This document shows positions 16,987-26,543 of a DNA stretch of 64,000 nucleotides, piece after piece. Position 1 is the first letter of the stretch. Every line of letters starts with the position of its first letter. The notes under the pieces are model-generated. The model ran no database searches, had not been told where the DNA came from, and saw only the letters and a list, made by a program, of their open reading frames with translations. Source of the DNA: Yoonia rosea (GTDB lineage: Bacteria > Pseudomonadota > Alphaproteobacteria > Rhodobacterales > Rhodobacteraceae); NCBI RefSeq assembly GCF_900156505.1, contig NZ_FTPR01000001.1:992001-1056000 (forward strand), in the 5' to 3' direction. A program made the translations under genes and the position numbers.

Positions 16987-18792
16987 ATGTCACTGCACCC
17001 CAAAATTGCCGAAGTTACGGACCGCATCCGCGCCCGCTCGGAAGGGCCACGCCGGAAATATATGGACACGATGGCCCGCGCGGCCGCCGAAGGCCCGCGC
17101 CGGTCGCATCTGACCTGCGGCAACCAGGCCCATGCCTATGCCGCAATGGGCGGCGACAAAGATGCGCTGACGGCGGGCCGGACCCCCAATATCGGCATTA
17201 TTACCGCCTACAATGACATGCTCTCGGCGCATCAGCCGTTTGAAACCTACCCCGATCTGATCCGCGCCGCCGCCCGTGCGGCCGGTGGGACAGCGCAGGT
17301 CGCGGGCGGCGTGCCAGCAATGTGCGATGGCGTGACCCAAGGGCAAACGGGGATGGAACTGTCACTCTTCTCGCGCGATGTGATCGCGCTGGCCGCAGGT
17401 GTGGGCCTGTCGCACAACGTCTTTGACAGCGCGGTTTACTTGGGTGTCTGCGATAAAATCGTCCCCGGCCTTGTGATGGCCGCCGCGATCTTCGGCTATA
17501 TTCCGGGTATCTTCATGCCCGCAGGTCCCATGGTGTCCGGCCTGCCCAACGATGAAAAGGCACGCGTCCGGCAAGAATTCGCCAAAGGCAATATCGGCCG
17601 TGAAGAGCTGATGGCGGCCGAAATGGCAAGCTACCACGGCCCCGGCACCTGCACCTTCTATGGCACGGCCAACTCCAACCAGATGCTGATGGAATTCATG
17701 GGCCTGCACCTGCCGGGTGCCTCTTTCGTCAATCCCGGCACACCGCTGCGCGACGCGCTGACCACGGCCGCCACAGAACGCGCGCTGGAAATCACGGCGC
17801 TTGGCAACGACTATACGCCTGTCTGCGACATCCTTGATGAAAAGGCCTTTGTGAACGGCATCGTTGGTCTGATGGCCACGGGCGGGTCCACAAACCTTGT
17901 CATCCACCTGCCCGCCATGGCGAAAGCGGCTGGCGTGATCCTCGATCTTGAGGATTTCAGCGATCTCTCCGCCGTCACACCACTCATGGCCAAGGTCTAT
18001 CCAAACGGTCTGGCAGATGTGAACCACTTCCACGCCGCAGGCGGACTTGGGTTTATGATTGGTGAGCTTTTGAACGCGGGCCTTCTGCACGACGATACCA
18101 AGACCGTCGCAGGGCAAGGCCTTGAACGCTATTCCCAGGAACCCAAGCTGGTGGATGGCCGCGTGGAATACGCCGCAGGTACAACCACATCGCTGAACGA
18201 AAAAATCCTGCGCCCCGTCACCGATCCGTTCCAACCGCAGGGGGGCCTCGTGCAACTCTCCGGCAATCTCGGACGCGGCGTGATTAAAACCTCTGCCGTG
18301 GCCCTCGAGCGTCACGTGGTCGAGGCCCCTGCCCGTGTGTTCCACACCCAAGAGGCCGTCAAAGACGCCTTCAAAGCAGGCGAGTTCACGCAAGACACGA
18401 TCATCGTCGTCCGCTTTCAAGGCCCCAAATCCAACGGGATGCCCGAACTGCACGGCCTGACACCGACATTGGCCGTGCTGCAGGACCGTGGTCTGAAAGT
18501 GGCGCTTGTCACCGACGGGCGCATGTCGGGCGCTTCGGGCAAAGTCCCCTCAGCTATCCACGTCTGCCCCGAAGCAGCCGATCACGGCCCCATCGCCCTG
18601 ATCCGCGACGGTGATATCATCCGGCTTGACGCGACAACCGGTACGATCGAAGTCAAAGGTGTCGATCTTTCCACCCGCACCCCCGCCACCGCCGATCTGA
18701 GCGGCAACGGCACCGGCGTCGGGCGCGAACTCTTCGAGGTGTTTCGCCAGAATGTCGGTCTCGCTGCGGAAGGCGCAGGTGTCGTTGTCTGA
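16987..18792 (+). CDS. edd: Phosphogluconate dehydratase
   Basis: A 601-residue IlvD/Edd family dehydratase that converts 6-phosphogluconate to 2-keto-3-deoxy-6-phosphogluconate, the first committed step of the Entner-Doudoroff pathway. The Fe-S cluster cysteines are visible in [24 protein letters not shown] and [14 protein letters not shown]. The C-terminal [20 protein letters not shown] block is conserved. The start [10 protein letters not shown] at 16987 has GAGGGAGG upstream; the frame is open for 49 codons before it. The operator at 16932 and eda downstream support regulated sugar use. Confidence 0.96.
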   Translation: MSLHPKIAEVTDRIRARSEGPRRKYMDTMARAAAEGPRRSHLTCGNQAHAYAAMGGDKDALTAGRTPNIGIITAYNDMLSAHQPFETYPDLIRAAARAAGGTAQVAGGVPAMCDGVTQGQTGMELSLFSRDVIALAAGVGLSHNVFDSAVYLGVCDKIVPGLVMAAAIFGYIPGIFMPAGPMVSGLPNDEKARVRQEFAKGNIGREELMAAEMASYHGPGTCTFYGTANSNQMLMEFMGLHLPGASFVNPGTPLRDALTTAATERALEITALGNDYTPVCDILDEKAFVNGIVGLMATGGSTNLVIHLPAMAKAAGVILDLEDFSDLSAVTPLMAKVYPNGLADVNHFHAAGGLGFMIGELLNAGLLHDDTKTVAGQGLERYSQEPKLVDGRVEYAAGTTTSLNEKILRPVTDPFQPQGGLVQLSGNLGRGVIKTSAVALERHVVEAPARVFHTQEAVKDAFKAGEFTQDTIIVVRFQGPKSNGMPELHGLTPTLAVLQDRGLKVALVTDGRMSGASGKVPSAIHVCPEAADHGPIALIRDGDIIRLDATTGTIEVKGVDLSTRTPATADLSGNGTGVGRELFEVFRQNVGLAAEGAGVVV

Positions 18793-18798
18793 CCTTCC

Positions 18799-18831
18799 CT
18801 TTCCATGTCCAATCAAACTTCCGCCGGAGGC
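18799..18831 (+). repeat. Dispersed 33-bp intergenic repeat, copy 1
   Basis: CTTTCCATGTCC, two variable bases, then TCAAACTTCCGCCGGAGGC. A copy with only the two variable bases changed occurs at 43738-43770. It lies between edd and eda. Confidence 0.75.
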
Positions 18832-18871
18832 TCCGACACATGCCCCGCATACCACACGCTAGGATACTGAA

Positions 18872-19510
18872 ATGACCCCACAAGAAGCCTCTGCTGCCGC
18901 CGCAAAAGTCTGCCTCATGGCCCCTGTCGTCCCGGTTCTCGTTGTTGATGACGCCGGTATCGCAGCCGCATTGGCACGGGCGCTTGTCGCTGGTGGCCTG
19001 CCCGCACTGGAAGTCACGCTGCGCACCCCCGCCGCTTTGGATGTGATCCGCGAAATGGCGACGGTTTCAGGCGGTGTGGTCGGCGCAGGCACACTTTTAA
19101 CACCCAAAGACGTCGAAGATGCCAAAGCCGCCGGTGCGACCTTCGGCGTATCGCCCGGCGCCACGGATCGTTTGCTGGACGCCTGTGAAGCCAATGACCT
19201 GCCGCTCCTGCCCGGTGCCGCGACAGCCTCCGAGGCGATGCGCCTGCTGGAACGCGGCTATACCGTGCAAAAATTCTTCCCCGCCGAGGCAAATGGCGGC
19301 GCCCCTGCACTCAAGGCGATTGGCGCGCCGATCCCGCAGGTGAAATTCTGCCCGACAGGTGGTGTGACTTTGAAAAATGCGCCGGATTACTTGGGGCTCA
19401 GCAACACGCTCTGCGTTGGTGGTTCATGGGTTGCACCCAAGAATCTGGTGGAGGCGCAGGATTGGGCCGGCATCACTGCTTTGGCCGCCGAGGCTGCTGC
19501 TCTGTCATGA
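18872..19510 (+). CDS. eda: 2-dehydro-3-deoxyphosphogluconate aldolase
   Basis: A 212-residue class I aldolase that splits KDPG into pyruvate and glyceraldehyde-3-phosphate. The family landmarks are APVVPVLVVDD at the start, ALEVTLRTPAAL with the catalytic Glu, GAGTLLTPKDV, and VQKFFPAEANGG containing the Schiff-base lysine. The C-terminal FCPTGGVTLKNAPDYL and CVGGSW are also conserved. It follows edd by about 80 bp, which contain a copy of the dispersed repeat. The two genes form the Entner-Doudoroff operon, probably under the palindrome before edd. Confidence 0.95.
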   Translation: MTPQEASAAAAKVCLMAPVVPVLVVDDAGIAAALARALVAGGLPALEVTLRTPAALDVIREMATVSGGVVGAGTLLTPKDVEDAKAAGATFGVSPGATDRLLDACEANDLPLLPGAATASEAMRLLERGYTVQKFFPAEANGGAPALKAIGAPIPQVKFCPTGGVTLKNAPDYLGLSNTLCVGGSWVAPKNLVEAQDWAGITALAAEAAALS

Positions 19511-19589
19511 ACGCAGGGTGCGTGGCGGCTTTCACGCCATGTTAGGAAATTGGCTCTAGGGGTTTCTCAAATGTTTTGAGGACCCGCCA

Positions 19590-21779
19590 ATGCTTGACTC
19601 ATGGCCAATATCGCGACGCGTGAACACCGGCTTTCTCATCGTGACGCTGATGCTGGTTGGCTTGGCCGTGTTTTCACACCGAACGGTCGGTGCGCTTGGC
19701 AAAGTCTATGAAGAATATCGGCAAATCGCGAACCAGAAGATCGCCATTTCCGCTTTTGTCGAAGACATCTTCGAGGCGAAACAAGCGGCCTTGCAGTACC
19801 GCATCACGCCAGACCCGGTCTTCCGTGAACAAGTCAGTAGCAATATTGACGAGGTGTTGGATGGTACAGTTTTTCTGAACTCTTTTGCGACTGCGCCAGA
19901 TAGGTTGGCCGCAGTCGAAACCATCCTGGGCACAGCGCGCACATATCAGGGGCAGTTCACCCTGATGGCCAATGCCCTTGAAACGGCTAATGTCGTGGAA
20001 CGCGATTTTTCCGCGCGCTCGGACCAGCTTCAAAGGGAAACGGGAACGGCGTTTGACCTTGCGCTGCAGTCGGCCAATCCGGCACTCACATCAGCAGTGG
20101 GACGGTGCCTGCAAACCCTGTACACCGCCATTCTGGCCGGAAAGCGCTATCTGGCATCAAGTGACACCGCTGACCTGGACGAATTCACCACAGAGTATAC
20201 CACCTTTGGCAACGCACTGAAGCGCTTGGAGGCACTGAACCGCCAAGACAACATCACTGAGGTCGTCAACCGGATCAAAGACCTGATGAGCGGCTATCCC
20301 GAGATGCTCAATGCCTTCTCCGTCGCAAATGCAGATGCAAAGAATATCCAGAACGAGGTGCTCGACCGGATTGGCCCAGAGATGCAGGAGCGGTTGGACG
20401 ATGTCGCCGCAGCGATCGCCGACCGACAAAGCGATCTTGGCGCCGAAGGCAGTATGATCGTCAGTCAGATACGCGCAGTCATCCCGATTGCTGGCGTGGT
20501 TGCAACGTTCTTTGCGCTCGCTGCCGCCTATGTCATCGGGCGCTGGATCAGCGGCGCCATCGCAAGGCTGGCAGACGTCACAGACAGGCTGGCCTCAGGC
20601 GACAACGAAGTCACCATTTCCGGCACCGAACACCCGCATGAATTGGGGCGCATGGCGCGGGCACTCCTGATATTCCGCGACACGCAGATCGAACGGATCG
20701 CAAGTGCGGCCGAGCAGGCAAAACTGCGCGCCGAACAGGATGCGGTGGTCAGCACGATGAAACGCCAGCTTGCGGCGCTCGCGGCGGGCAACCTTACCGC
20801 TGAAATCAAGGAACCCTTCGCTCCGGAATATGAAGAGCTGCGCATCAATTTCAACGATGCTCTCACCGGCCTGCACAGCGCAATGCGGCGGGTCATCGAA
20901 ACCTCGGCGCTGATTGGTGATAACGCGACCGAATCAAACATCGCTACAGCAAATCTTTCCCAACGCACCGAAAATCAGGCCGCGACCCTTGAAGAAACGG
21001 CCGCTGCACTGGATCAATTGACCGCAAGCGTCCGCTCGGCGGCCGAACACGCCAAGTCGGTCGACACATCTGTGACCAAAGCACGTACAGAGGCGGCGAA
21101 GAACGGAGAAATCGTGGCACAGGCCGTCAGCGCCATGAGCGCAATCGAACACTCCTCAAAGCAGATCACACAGGTCATCAGCGTCATCGACGATATTGCC
21201 TTCCAGACCAATCTTCTGGCCCTGAACGCCGGGGTTGAGGCCGCGCGCGCCGGCGAATCCGGCAAAGGCTTTGCCGTTGTCGCTTCTGAAGTGCGCGCAC
21301 TGGCCCAACGGTCAGCCGATGCTGCCAAAGAGATCGCGGGACTGATCGAAAACAGTTCCCGCCATGTGGCCCAAGGCACACAGCTGGTGGGACATGCAGG
21401 TGATGCGTTGTCCGAGATTATCACACAGGTGAACGACATCGCATCCATGACATCCCAGATCGCAACCAGTGCCGAGGAACAGGCGATTGGTCTGTCTGAA
21501 ATCAATGTTGGCGTGAACCAACTGGATCAAGTGACCCAACAGAACGCCGCAATGGTACAGGACTCGATCACGCGCGGCGATGCGCTGGCGACAGAAACAA
21601 GCAAACTCAACGCCTTGATCGGCAAATTCAAAATGACATCACAGCGTATGACGCCCGCCGTCCCAGCTGATACCGCCGACGCCTTGCGTGACGCCATCGC
21701 AAGAACCCATAAACCGGCGCATACCATGCCGCGTCCGACGTCACATGTCGCCGCAGAACCGGCGTGGCAGGATTTCTGA
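19590..21779 (+). CDS. Methyl-accepting chemotaxis protein
   Basis: A 729-residue transmembrane chemoreceptor. The first membrane helix is at about residues 12-30 (VNTGFLIVTLMLVGLAVF) and the second at about 293-316 (VIPIAGVVATFFALAAAYVI). Between them lies a helical periplasmic sensor domain of about 260 residues. A HAMP domain follows, then the signalling hairpin whose tip reads IDDIAFQTNLLALNAGVEAA with AGESGKGFAVVASEVRALAQ. The C-terminus is Pro- and Ala-rich and has no CheR-docking pentapeptide. No che genes are adjacent. The ligand is unknown. Confidence 0.94.
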   Translation: MLDSWPISRRVNTGFLIVTLMLVGLAVFSHRTVGALGKVYEEYRQIANQKIAISAFVEDIFEAKQAALQYRITPDPVFREQVSSNIDEVLDGTVFLNSFATAPDRLAAVETILGTARTYQGQFTLMANALETANVVERDFSARSDQLQRETGTAFDLALQSANPALTSAVGRCLQTLYTAILAGKRYLASSDTADLDEFTTEYTTFGNALKRLEALNRQDNITEVVNRIKDLMSGYPEMLNAFSVANADAKNIQNEVLDRIGPEMQERLDDVAAAIADRQSDLGAEGSMIVSQIRAVIPIAGVVATFFALAAAYVIGRWISGAIARLADVTDRLASGDNEVTISGTEHPHELGRMARALLIFRDTQIERIASAAEQAKLRAEQDAVVSTMKRQLAALAAGNLTAEIKEPFAPEYEELRINFNDALTGLHSAMRRVIETSALIGDNATESNIATANLSQRTENQAATLEETAAALDQLTASVRSAAEHAKSVDTSVTKARTEAAKNGEIVAQAVSAMSAIEHSSKQITQVISVIDDIAFQTNLLALNAGVEAARAGESGKGFAVVASEVRALAQRSADAAKEIAGLIENSSRHVAQGTQLVGHAGDALSEIITQVNDIASMTSQIATSAEEQAIGLSEINVGVNQLDQVTQQNAAMVQDSITRGDALATETSKLNALIGKFKMTSQRMTPAVPADTADALRDAIARTHKPAHTMPRPTSHVAAEPAWQDF

Positions 21780-21816
21780 CCAGACCAAGCCACCCGGAAA
21801 GGGCTGGATCACTGCG

Positions 21817-22086
21817 CTAGACGCGCCCGCGTCGCCCGCCCTTACGCTTCGGGGTCGGTGGCTCTTGCAGTGCGGCGCGCAGGGTTTCCAGCATTGGGTG
21901 CGTTTGCGGTGCGTGATCGCGATAATGGGTGATCAGCTTGCTTGCCTCGACCCGCACGTCATACCCCGCCGGCAGCCCAAGTGCCCAATCCAGAAAAATG
22001 CTCCGACATTCCGGCGCGCCGATCCCCTCAATCGCAAAGGACTCGTGGATCAGCCCCTTTGGGTCAAAAACTGCCTCGTCCGTCAT
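21817..22086 (-). CDS. Small conserved hypothetical protein after glnE
   Basis: An 89-residue soluble protein. Its start overlaps the glnE stop by 4 bp (ATGA), so it is translated from the same mRNA. It has the central segment PECRSIFLDWALGLP and a basic C-terminus, PKRKGGRRGRV. Similar short proteins accompany glnE in Rhodobacteraceae, but no function is known to me. A role linked to glutamine synthetase control is inference from coupling only. Confidence 0.7.
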   Translation of the reverse strand: MTDEAVFDPKGLIHESFAIEGIGAPECRSIFLDWALGLPAGYDVRVEASKLITHYRDHAPQTHPMLETLRAALQEPPTPKRKGGRRGRV

Positions 22087-24848
22087 GTGACCTCCAGGTA
22101 TCGTTGGATGATTGCGCCAGCCTGTTCTTGCGTTGCACGTAACGCGGCCAAAAGCGTCTCGACATCTTTCGCGCCTGTTTCGCGCAGGATCAAGCGCTTT
22201 GCGCCCTCAGAGAGATCGCCCAGCTCGCCCTCTTCACCGGCCAGAAACCGCAGGGCCGTTTGCAACTGCCAGAAAAGATCAAAGGCAGCACCCAGTATCT
22301 CCGCATCACCTGCCGTGATCCAACCATCCGCAACACCGGCCTGTAGTTGATGCTGGGTATCCGCAGCACCGTCAGCGGCTTTCAACGCGACGGTCTGGGC
22401 AAAAAGTTCAATATCCTGCAAGCGCCCGGGGCCGATCTTGGTGTCCCATCCGGCACCCTGCCCCTTTTCCGTCGCGATCCGCGCGCGCATGTCAGCCACA
22501 TCCGCCAAAATATTTGCCCCCTCCGATTTGGCCTGCAAAAGCGCCGTGCGAAACGCCTTGATCTCTGCGCAAAGACCGTCATCACCTGCGATCGCACGCG
22601 CGCGGGTCAGCGCCAGATGCTCCCATGTCCAGGCTTCGTTTTTCTGGTAGTCCTCGAATGAGGCCAGCGAGGTCGCCACTGGGCCCTGCCGCCCTGAGGG
22701 GCGCAAACGCATGTCCACCTCATAAAGCCGCCCCTCGGCCATTTGCGCGCTCAATGCCGTGATCAATGCTTGCGTGAGACGGGCAAAATAGGTGCGGGTG
22801 GGCAGCGGCCTGCGCCCGTCCGACGTTTCCACCCCTTGCGCATCATACACCATGATCAGATCGAGATCAGAGGTGGCCGTTAACCGCGCCGCCCCCAGCG
22901 ACCCCATCGCGATGACTGCGCCACCACGCCCCGGCATGGCGCCGTGTTTGCGGGCAAAATCGGCCACCACGGCAGGCCAGAGGCCTACAACGACAGCCTC
23001 GGCGAGATCGGCGTATTGCCCGCCGGCCTGGGCGGCATCTGTCAGATCACGCAGGAAATGGACACCGATCCTGAAATGCCACTCCTTGGCCCAGCGACGG
23101 GCGGCCAGCAATTGGGTCTCATAGTCGTCAGAGGCCGCTATGACCCCGTTCAATTCATCAATAAGTGCGCCCTTGCCGGGCCATTCCGCAAAGAACGCAC
23201 CACCAAGAACCGCGTCCAGCACACCAGAGTTCCGCGACAGATATTGCGCAAGGGCCGGTGCCGTCGCGCAAATGTCGACGATCAACTGAGTCAGATGCGG
23301 GTTGGCCTCAAAAAGCGAAAACAACTGCACACCCGCAGGCAGCCCCGCAAGAAATCCGTCAAACTGGGCCAAAGCTTCATCCGGCTTCGCAGCCTCTTGC
23401 AAACGGTCCATGATCTTGGGCGTGATGCGGGCAAAAATCTCGGTCGCGCGGGAAGATCGCAACGCCGGATAGCTGTGCCAGCGCGCGACAATATCCTGCC
23501 CCCATTCCAGCGTTTCAGGGTCGGCAGATGATGTATCAGGGCTGAAAAACCCCTCGGTCAGTGCATGGACATCTTCCAGCCTTTCCCGCAGTTCCGTCCG
23601 CAGTGCCATCGTCTCTCGCCCCATGAAAGCCGCCAGCCGGTCAAATCCGGCGGCATCCTGCGGCAAGGTCTGGGTCTGTGCGTCATTGATCATCTGCAAG
23701 CGGTGCTCGACCTCGCGGTGGTGGCGGTAATGGTCGTAAAGTTGCTCGGCCGTCTGCAATGGTATCCAGTCCGCCGCGGCCAGCGCCAACAAGCCTTCGC
23801 GGGTCTGGCGGGCGCGCAGGGAGGGGTCCCGCCCGCCCGCAATCAACTGGCGGGTCTGGGTAAAGAATTCAATCTCGCGGATGCCACCGCGCCCCAGTTT
23901 CATGTTATGGCCTTCAAGCACAAGCGGCCCGTGCAGCCCCTTATGGTCGCGGATCTTCAGGCGCATGTCGTGGGCGTCCTGAATGGCTGCGAAATCCAGA
24001 TGCTTGCGCCAGACAAAAGGGCGCAGGGTTTCGAGGAACCGCGCCCCCGCCACCTGATCGCCCGCGCAAACCCGCGCTTTGATAAAGGCTGCCCTTTCCC
24101 ACGTGCGACCCACGCTTTCGTAATAGCGTTCGGCGGTTTCCATCGACAGGCAAACAGGCGTGACAGAGGCATCGGGGCGCAGGCGCAGATCGGTCCGGAA
24201 GACATAGCCGCCTTCGCGCAGGTCGGACAGGATCGCCGTCATCTTGCGGGTGACGCGAATGAAGGCGCTGCGCACTTCGTGATAATCGTCAGGATCAAAG
24301 CGCGTCTCGTCAAAGAGGCAGATCAGATCAATGTCGGAGGAATAATTCAGCTCGCCCGCGCCCATCTTGCCCATGGCCAGCACGACCATACCGCCTGCAT
24401 CGGCAGGGTCACCACCGCCAGGCAGTTTGCCGCGCGCAACCTCTGCCGCGACCAGCTGGCTCACCGCCGCCTGCACTGCCGCATCGGCAAAATCCGTGAG
24501 AATTTGCGTCACCGTCTCCAGCGGCCAGACGCCTCCCAGATCGGCGAGGCCGGTGAGCAGCGCGATACGCCGCTTGGCCTGTCGCAAGGCAAGCGGCAGA
24601 TCGGACAAAGCGACCTTGGGAATATCCGCAAGCAGATCGGCAACCGCCGCTTCGGGGTCGACGAAAGCCGCTTCGATCCAAGCCCCCTCGCGGCGCAGCA
24701 AATCGGCCAGAAACGGGCTGCACCCGGCCGTTCCGGCAATCAGACTGCGCAGCTCGGGCGGCAGTGACGGAAATTCTGCAAGGGCATCCTGCCCCCGATC
24801 AACGTCGAATGGATAAGGCGAACGGGTGATGCGTGCGGCAAATGACAT
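22083..24848 (-). CDS. glnE: Bifunctional glutamine synthetase adenylyltransferase/deadenylase
   Basis: A 921-residue enzyme that adds AMP to glutamine synthetase under nitrogen excess and removes it under limitation, under control of PII. It has two nucleotidyltransferase domains. The N-terminal one carries GKMGAGELNYSSDIDLI and the C-terminal one carries GSLGAARLTATSDLDLI, both with the G-S/G...DxD signature. The N-terminal region removes AMP and the C-terminal region adds it in the known family. Length is normal. It is co-translated with the 89-residue protein downstream and divergent from the YbaK gene. Confidence 0.95.
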   Translation of the reverse strand: MSFAARITRSPYPFDVDRGQDALAEFPSLPPELRSLIAGTAGCSPFLADLLRREGAWIEAAFVDPEAAVADLLADIPKVALSDLPLALRQAKRRIALLTGLADLGGVWPLETVTQILTDFADAAVQAAVSQLVAAEVARGKLPGGGDPADAGGMVVLAMGKMGAGELNYSSDIDLICLFDETRFDPDDYHEVRSAFIRVTRKMTAILSDLREGGYVFRTDLRLRPDASVTPVCLSMETAERYYESVGRTWERAAFIKARVCAGDQVAGARFLETLRPFVWRKHLDFAAIQDAHDMRLKIRDHKGLHGPLVLEGHNMKLGRGGIREIEFFTQTRQLIAGGRDPSLRARQTREGLLALAAADWIPLQTAEQLYDHYRHHREVEHRLQMINDAQTQTLPQDAAGFDRLAAFMGRETMALRTELRERLEDVHALTEGFFSPDTSSADPETLEWGQDIVARWHSYPALRSSRATEIFARITPKIMDRLQEAAKPDEALAQFDGFLAGLPAGVQLFSLFEANPHLTQLIVDICATAPALAQYLSRNSGVLDAVLGGAFFAEWPGKGALIDELNGVIAASDDYETQLLAARRWAKEWHFRIGVHFLRDLTDAAQAGGQYADLAEAVVVGLWPAVVADFARKHGAMPGRGGAVIAMGSLGAARLTATSDLDLIMVYDAQGVETSDGRRPLPTRTYFARLTQALITALSAQMAEGRLYEVDMRLRPSGRQGPVATSLASFEDYQKNEAWTWEHLALTRARAIAGDDGLCAEIKAFRTALLQAKSEGANILADVADMRARIATEKGQGAGWDTKIGPGRLQDIELFAQTVALKAADGAADTQHQLQAGVADGWITAGDAEILGAAFDLFWQLQTALRFLAGEEGELGDLSEGAKRLILRETGAKDVETLLAALRATQEQAGAIIQRYLEVT

Positions 24849-24928
24849 GGGCCCACACTGCGGCGCAGTTGCGCTCTGGTCAATCCGTCACGCGGGGGTA
24901 GACTGGCCCCAAAAAGGACATGACGATC

Positions 24929-25399
24929 ATGAGCAAAAGTCTCAAACGGGTGATCGCCGCGTTGTCGGAAGCCGGTCACGAAATTGCGCCACTGGAGCTT
25001 GGCCCCGAAACGCGCACGGCACAGCAGGCCGCCGATGCTGCGGGATGCGCGCTGGACCAGATCGCGAAATCGGTGATTTTTGCAGGGCAGACCAGCGGGC
25101 GGGCAATTCTTTTCATCACCGCAGGCGGCAACCGCGTTGACCCGGCCAAAGCCAGTGCCGTGGCGGACGAGCCGTTGGGCAAGGCCGATGCCGCCCTGAT
25201 CCGCGCACAAACAGGGTTTGCCATCGGCGGGGTGGCACCGGTGGGCCACCTTGCCCCGATCACCGCGTTTTTTGATCCGAGACTGCTCGACTTTCCGCTC
25301 ATCTACGCCGCCGCAGGCACGCCAAGGCATATTTTTCCCATAGCGCCAGCGGATCTCTTGCAAATTTCCAGCGCGCAAGTCGCTGAATTCACATCATAA
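24929..25399 (+). CDS. YbaK/EbsC-type aminoacyl-tRNA deacylase
   Basis: A 156-residue protein of the YbaK/prolyl-tRNA-editing fold, starting MSKSLKRVIAAL (ATG 24929; AAGGAC about ten bases upstream; the ATG at 24920 is too close to that site). Family members hydrolyse mischarged tRNA such as Cys-tRNA-Pro in trans. The conserved lysine appears in QIAKSVIFAG, and the substrate-loop GFAIGGVAPVGH is clear. The C-terminal PRHIFPIAPADL is typical. It precedes the matched palindromes of the DUF2852 gene. Confidence 0.88.
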   Translation: MSKSLKRVIAALSEAGHEIAPLELGPETRTAQQAADAAGCALDQIAKSVIFAGQTSGRAILFITAGGNRVDPAKASAVADEPLGKADAALIRAQTGFAIGGVAPVGHLAPITAFFDPRLLDFPLIYAAAGTPRHIFPIAPADLLQISSAQVAEFTS

Positions 25400-25408
25400 T
25401 AAAAGTAA

Positions 25409-25427
25409 ATGTAAAAAACATTTACAT
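25409..25427. promoter_or_regulatory. 19-bp palindrome, site 1 upstream of DUF2852 gene
   Basis: ATGTAAAAAACATTTACAT has perfect 7-bp arms (ATGTAAA/TTTACAT) around 5 bases. A second overlapping inverted repeat, GTAAATG/CATTTAC, covers 25405-25425. A matching site with compensating changes lies at 25467-25485. Confidence 0.7.
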
Positions 25428-25466
25428 CAGGACTTGAAGCAGGCAGGCAAACCTCCAATATCGGTG

Positions 25467-25485
25467 ATGTGAAAAGCATTCACAT
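25467..25485. promoter_or_regulatory. 19-bp palindrome, site 2 upstream of DUF2852 gene
   Basis: ATGTGAAAAGCATTCACAT has perfect 7-bp arms (ATGTGAA/TTCACAT) around 5 bases. Relative to site 1, A-to-G in the left arm is matched by T-to-C in the right arm. The centres are 58 bp apart, and site 2 is centred 39 bp before the start codon at 25515. Confidence 0.7.
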
Positions 25486-25514
25486 AAACACACAGATAGC
25501 CAAGGAGCCCAACC

Positions 25515-25952
25515 ATGAACACCGCCACATCCCATTCCCCAATGGCAATGCACAACCGTCCCGGTTTTTTTGCCCGTGCCGAGGCTTGGCTTGATGAGCG
25601 TGGCAAAGGCGCTTGGATCGCCGCCATGGTTGTCAGCTTTATCGTCTTCTGGCCCATCGGCCTTGCCCTTCTTGCCTATATGATCTGGAGCAAACGCATG
25701 TTCAATTCTTCCTGTTCGTCCAAAATCCGCAGCCGCAAACGCCACATGGGTCAATCTTCGGGCAACAGCGCATTTGACGCCTATAAGGCCGAAACGCTGC
25801 AGCGTCTGGAAGAAGAGCAGGACAAATTCGAGGCCTTCCTCAAGCGCCTGCGTGACGCCAAGGACAAGGCAGAGTTCGACCAGTTCATGGACGACCGCGC
25901 CAAGAAGATGACTGACGCTGACGATACAAACGCCGGTCCTGCCGCTGTCTAA
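25515..25952 (+). CDS. DUF2852 domain membrane protein
   Basis: A 145-residue protein of the DUF2852 family, common in Rhodobacterales and Rhizobiales. It has one strong membrane segment at about residues 34-56 (WIAAMVVSFIVFWPIGLALL), a short basic stretch with a CSS motif, and a C-terminal charged helical region (RLEEEQDKFEAFLKRLRDA) likely to form a coiled coil. The ATG at 25515 follows an AAGGAG ribosome site. Its upstream region carries two matched 19-bp palindromes. The family has no assigned function. Confidence 0.88.
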   Translation: MNTATSHSPMAMHNRPGFFARAEAWLDERGKGAWIAAMVVSFIVFWPIGLALLAYMIWSKRMFNSSCSSKIRSRKRHMGQSSGNSAFDAYKAETLQRLEEEQDKFEAFLKRLRDAKDKAEFDQFMDDRAKKMTDADDTNAGPAAV

Positions 25953-25965
25953 GCGCAGCAGCCTC

Positions 25966-25999
25966 AAGGGCGGCCTGCTTTCCCCGGCAGGTCGCCCTT
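25966..25999 (+). terminator. Hairpin after the DUF2852 gene
   Basis: AAGGGCGGCCTGC pairs with GCAGGTCGCCCTT, with one mismatch or G-U position, across a C-rich loop. It lies 14 bp after the DUF2852 stop. No U tract follows. Confidence 0.55.
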
Positions 26000-26026
26000 C
26001 CCTACCCTTTGATGCATGAGTTCACC

Positions 26027-26470
26027 ATGACCACCTCTTACGCATATGCGCCCCATCTTGACTACGACCCCGAACGCTATGAAGGCGTGACCCTCAAACG
26101 CGGTATTGCCTGGGTATTTGACGTTGTCATGATCGCCATGCTCTGTGCATTGATCCTGCCGTTCACGGCCTTTACCGGCATCTTCTTCTTTCCCTTCCTG
26201 ATGCTGGTTGTGGGCTTCATCTATCGCTGGTTCACGCTTGCAAACGGGTCATCAACATGGGGGATGCGCCTGATGGGCATCCGGTTCCGCGACCATCGCG
26301 GCGCGCCGCTCTCGTCCGGTTTGGCGCTTGCCCATACGCTTGGATATAGCATCAGCATTGCGATGCCCCCTCTGCAACTGATCTCGATTATCCTGATGCT
26401 GGTCACCGAACGGGGCCAGGGCCTGACCGATCTGGTCTTGGGGACCGAGGCGGTGAATATTTATCATTAA
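26027..26470 (+). CDS. RDD family membrane protein
   Basis: A 147-residue protein with three or four membrane helices of the RDD family. The first RDD-type motif is in TLKRGIAWVFDVVMIAM (R and D conserved) and the signature continues GSSTWGMRLMGIRFRDHRG. RDD proteins are small transporters or modulators in the inner membrane, some linked to Na+/H+ exchange. The start MTTSYAYAPH at 26027 is preferred; an ATG at 26012 gives five more residues. It stands alone between the DUF2852 gene and bpt. Confidence 0.85.
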   Translation: MTTSYAYAPHLDYDPERYEGVTLKRGIAWVFDVVMIAMLCALILPFTAFTGIFFFPFLMLVVGFIYRWFTLANGSSTWGMRLMGIRFRDHRGAPLSSGLALAHTLGYSISIAMPPLQLISIILMLVTERGQGLTDLVLGTEAVNIYH

Positions 26471-26543
26471 CTATGTCGCACCCAAGGGGCTTGGCGCAGG
26501 GTAAACAGATTGTTAAGCTTCGTCGAAATCAACCGGACCTTGC

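Noticed and set aside
17362..18453. Open frame of 363 codons antisense to edd
   Set aside because: Edd is complete and well conserved in the other direction. The antisense frame has no domain.
25409..25485. TyrR, CRP or PpsR sites at the DUF2852 palindromes
   Set aside because: The half-sites look similar, but the spacing is off by one base in each case, so none of these known patterns is met.
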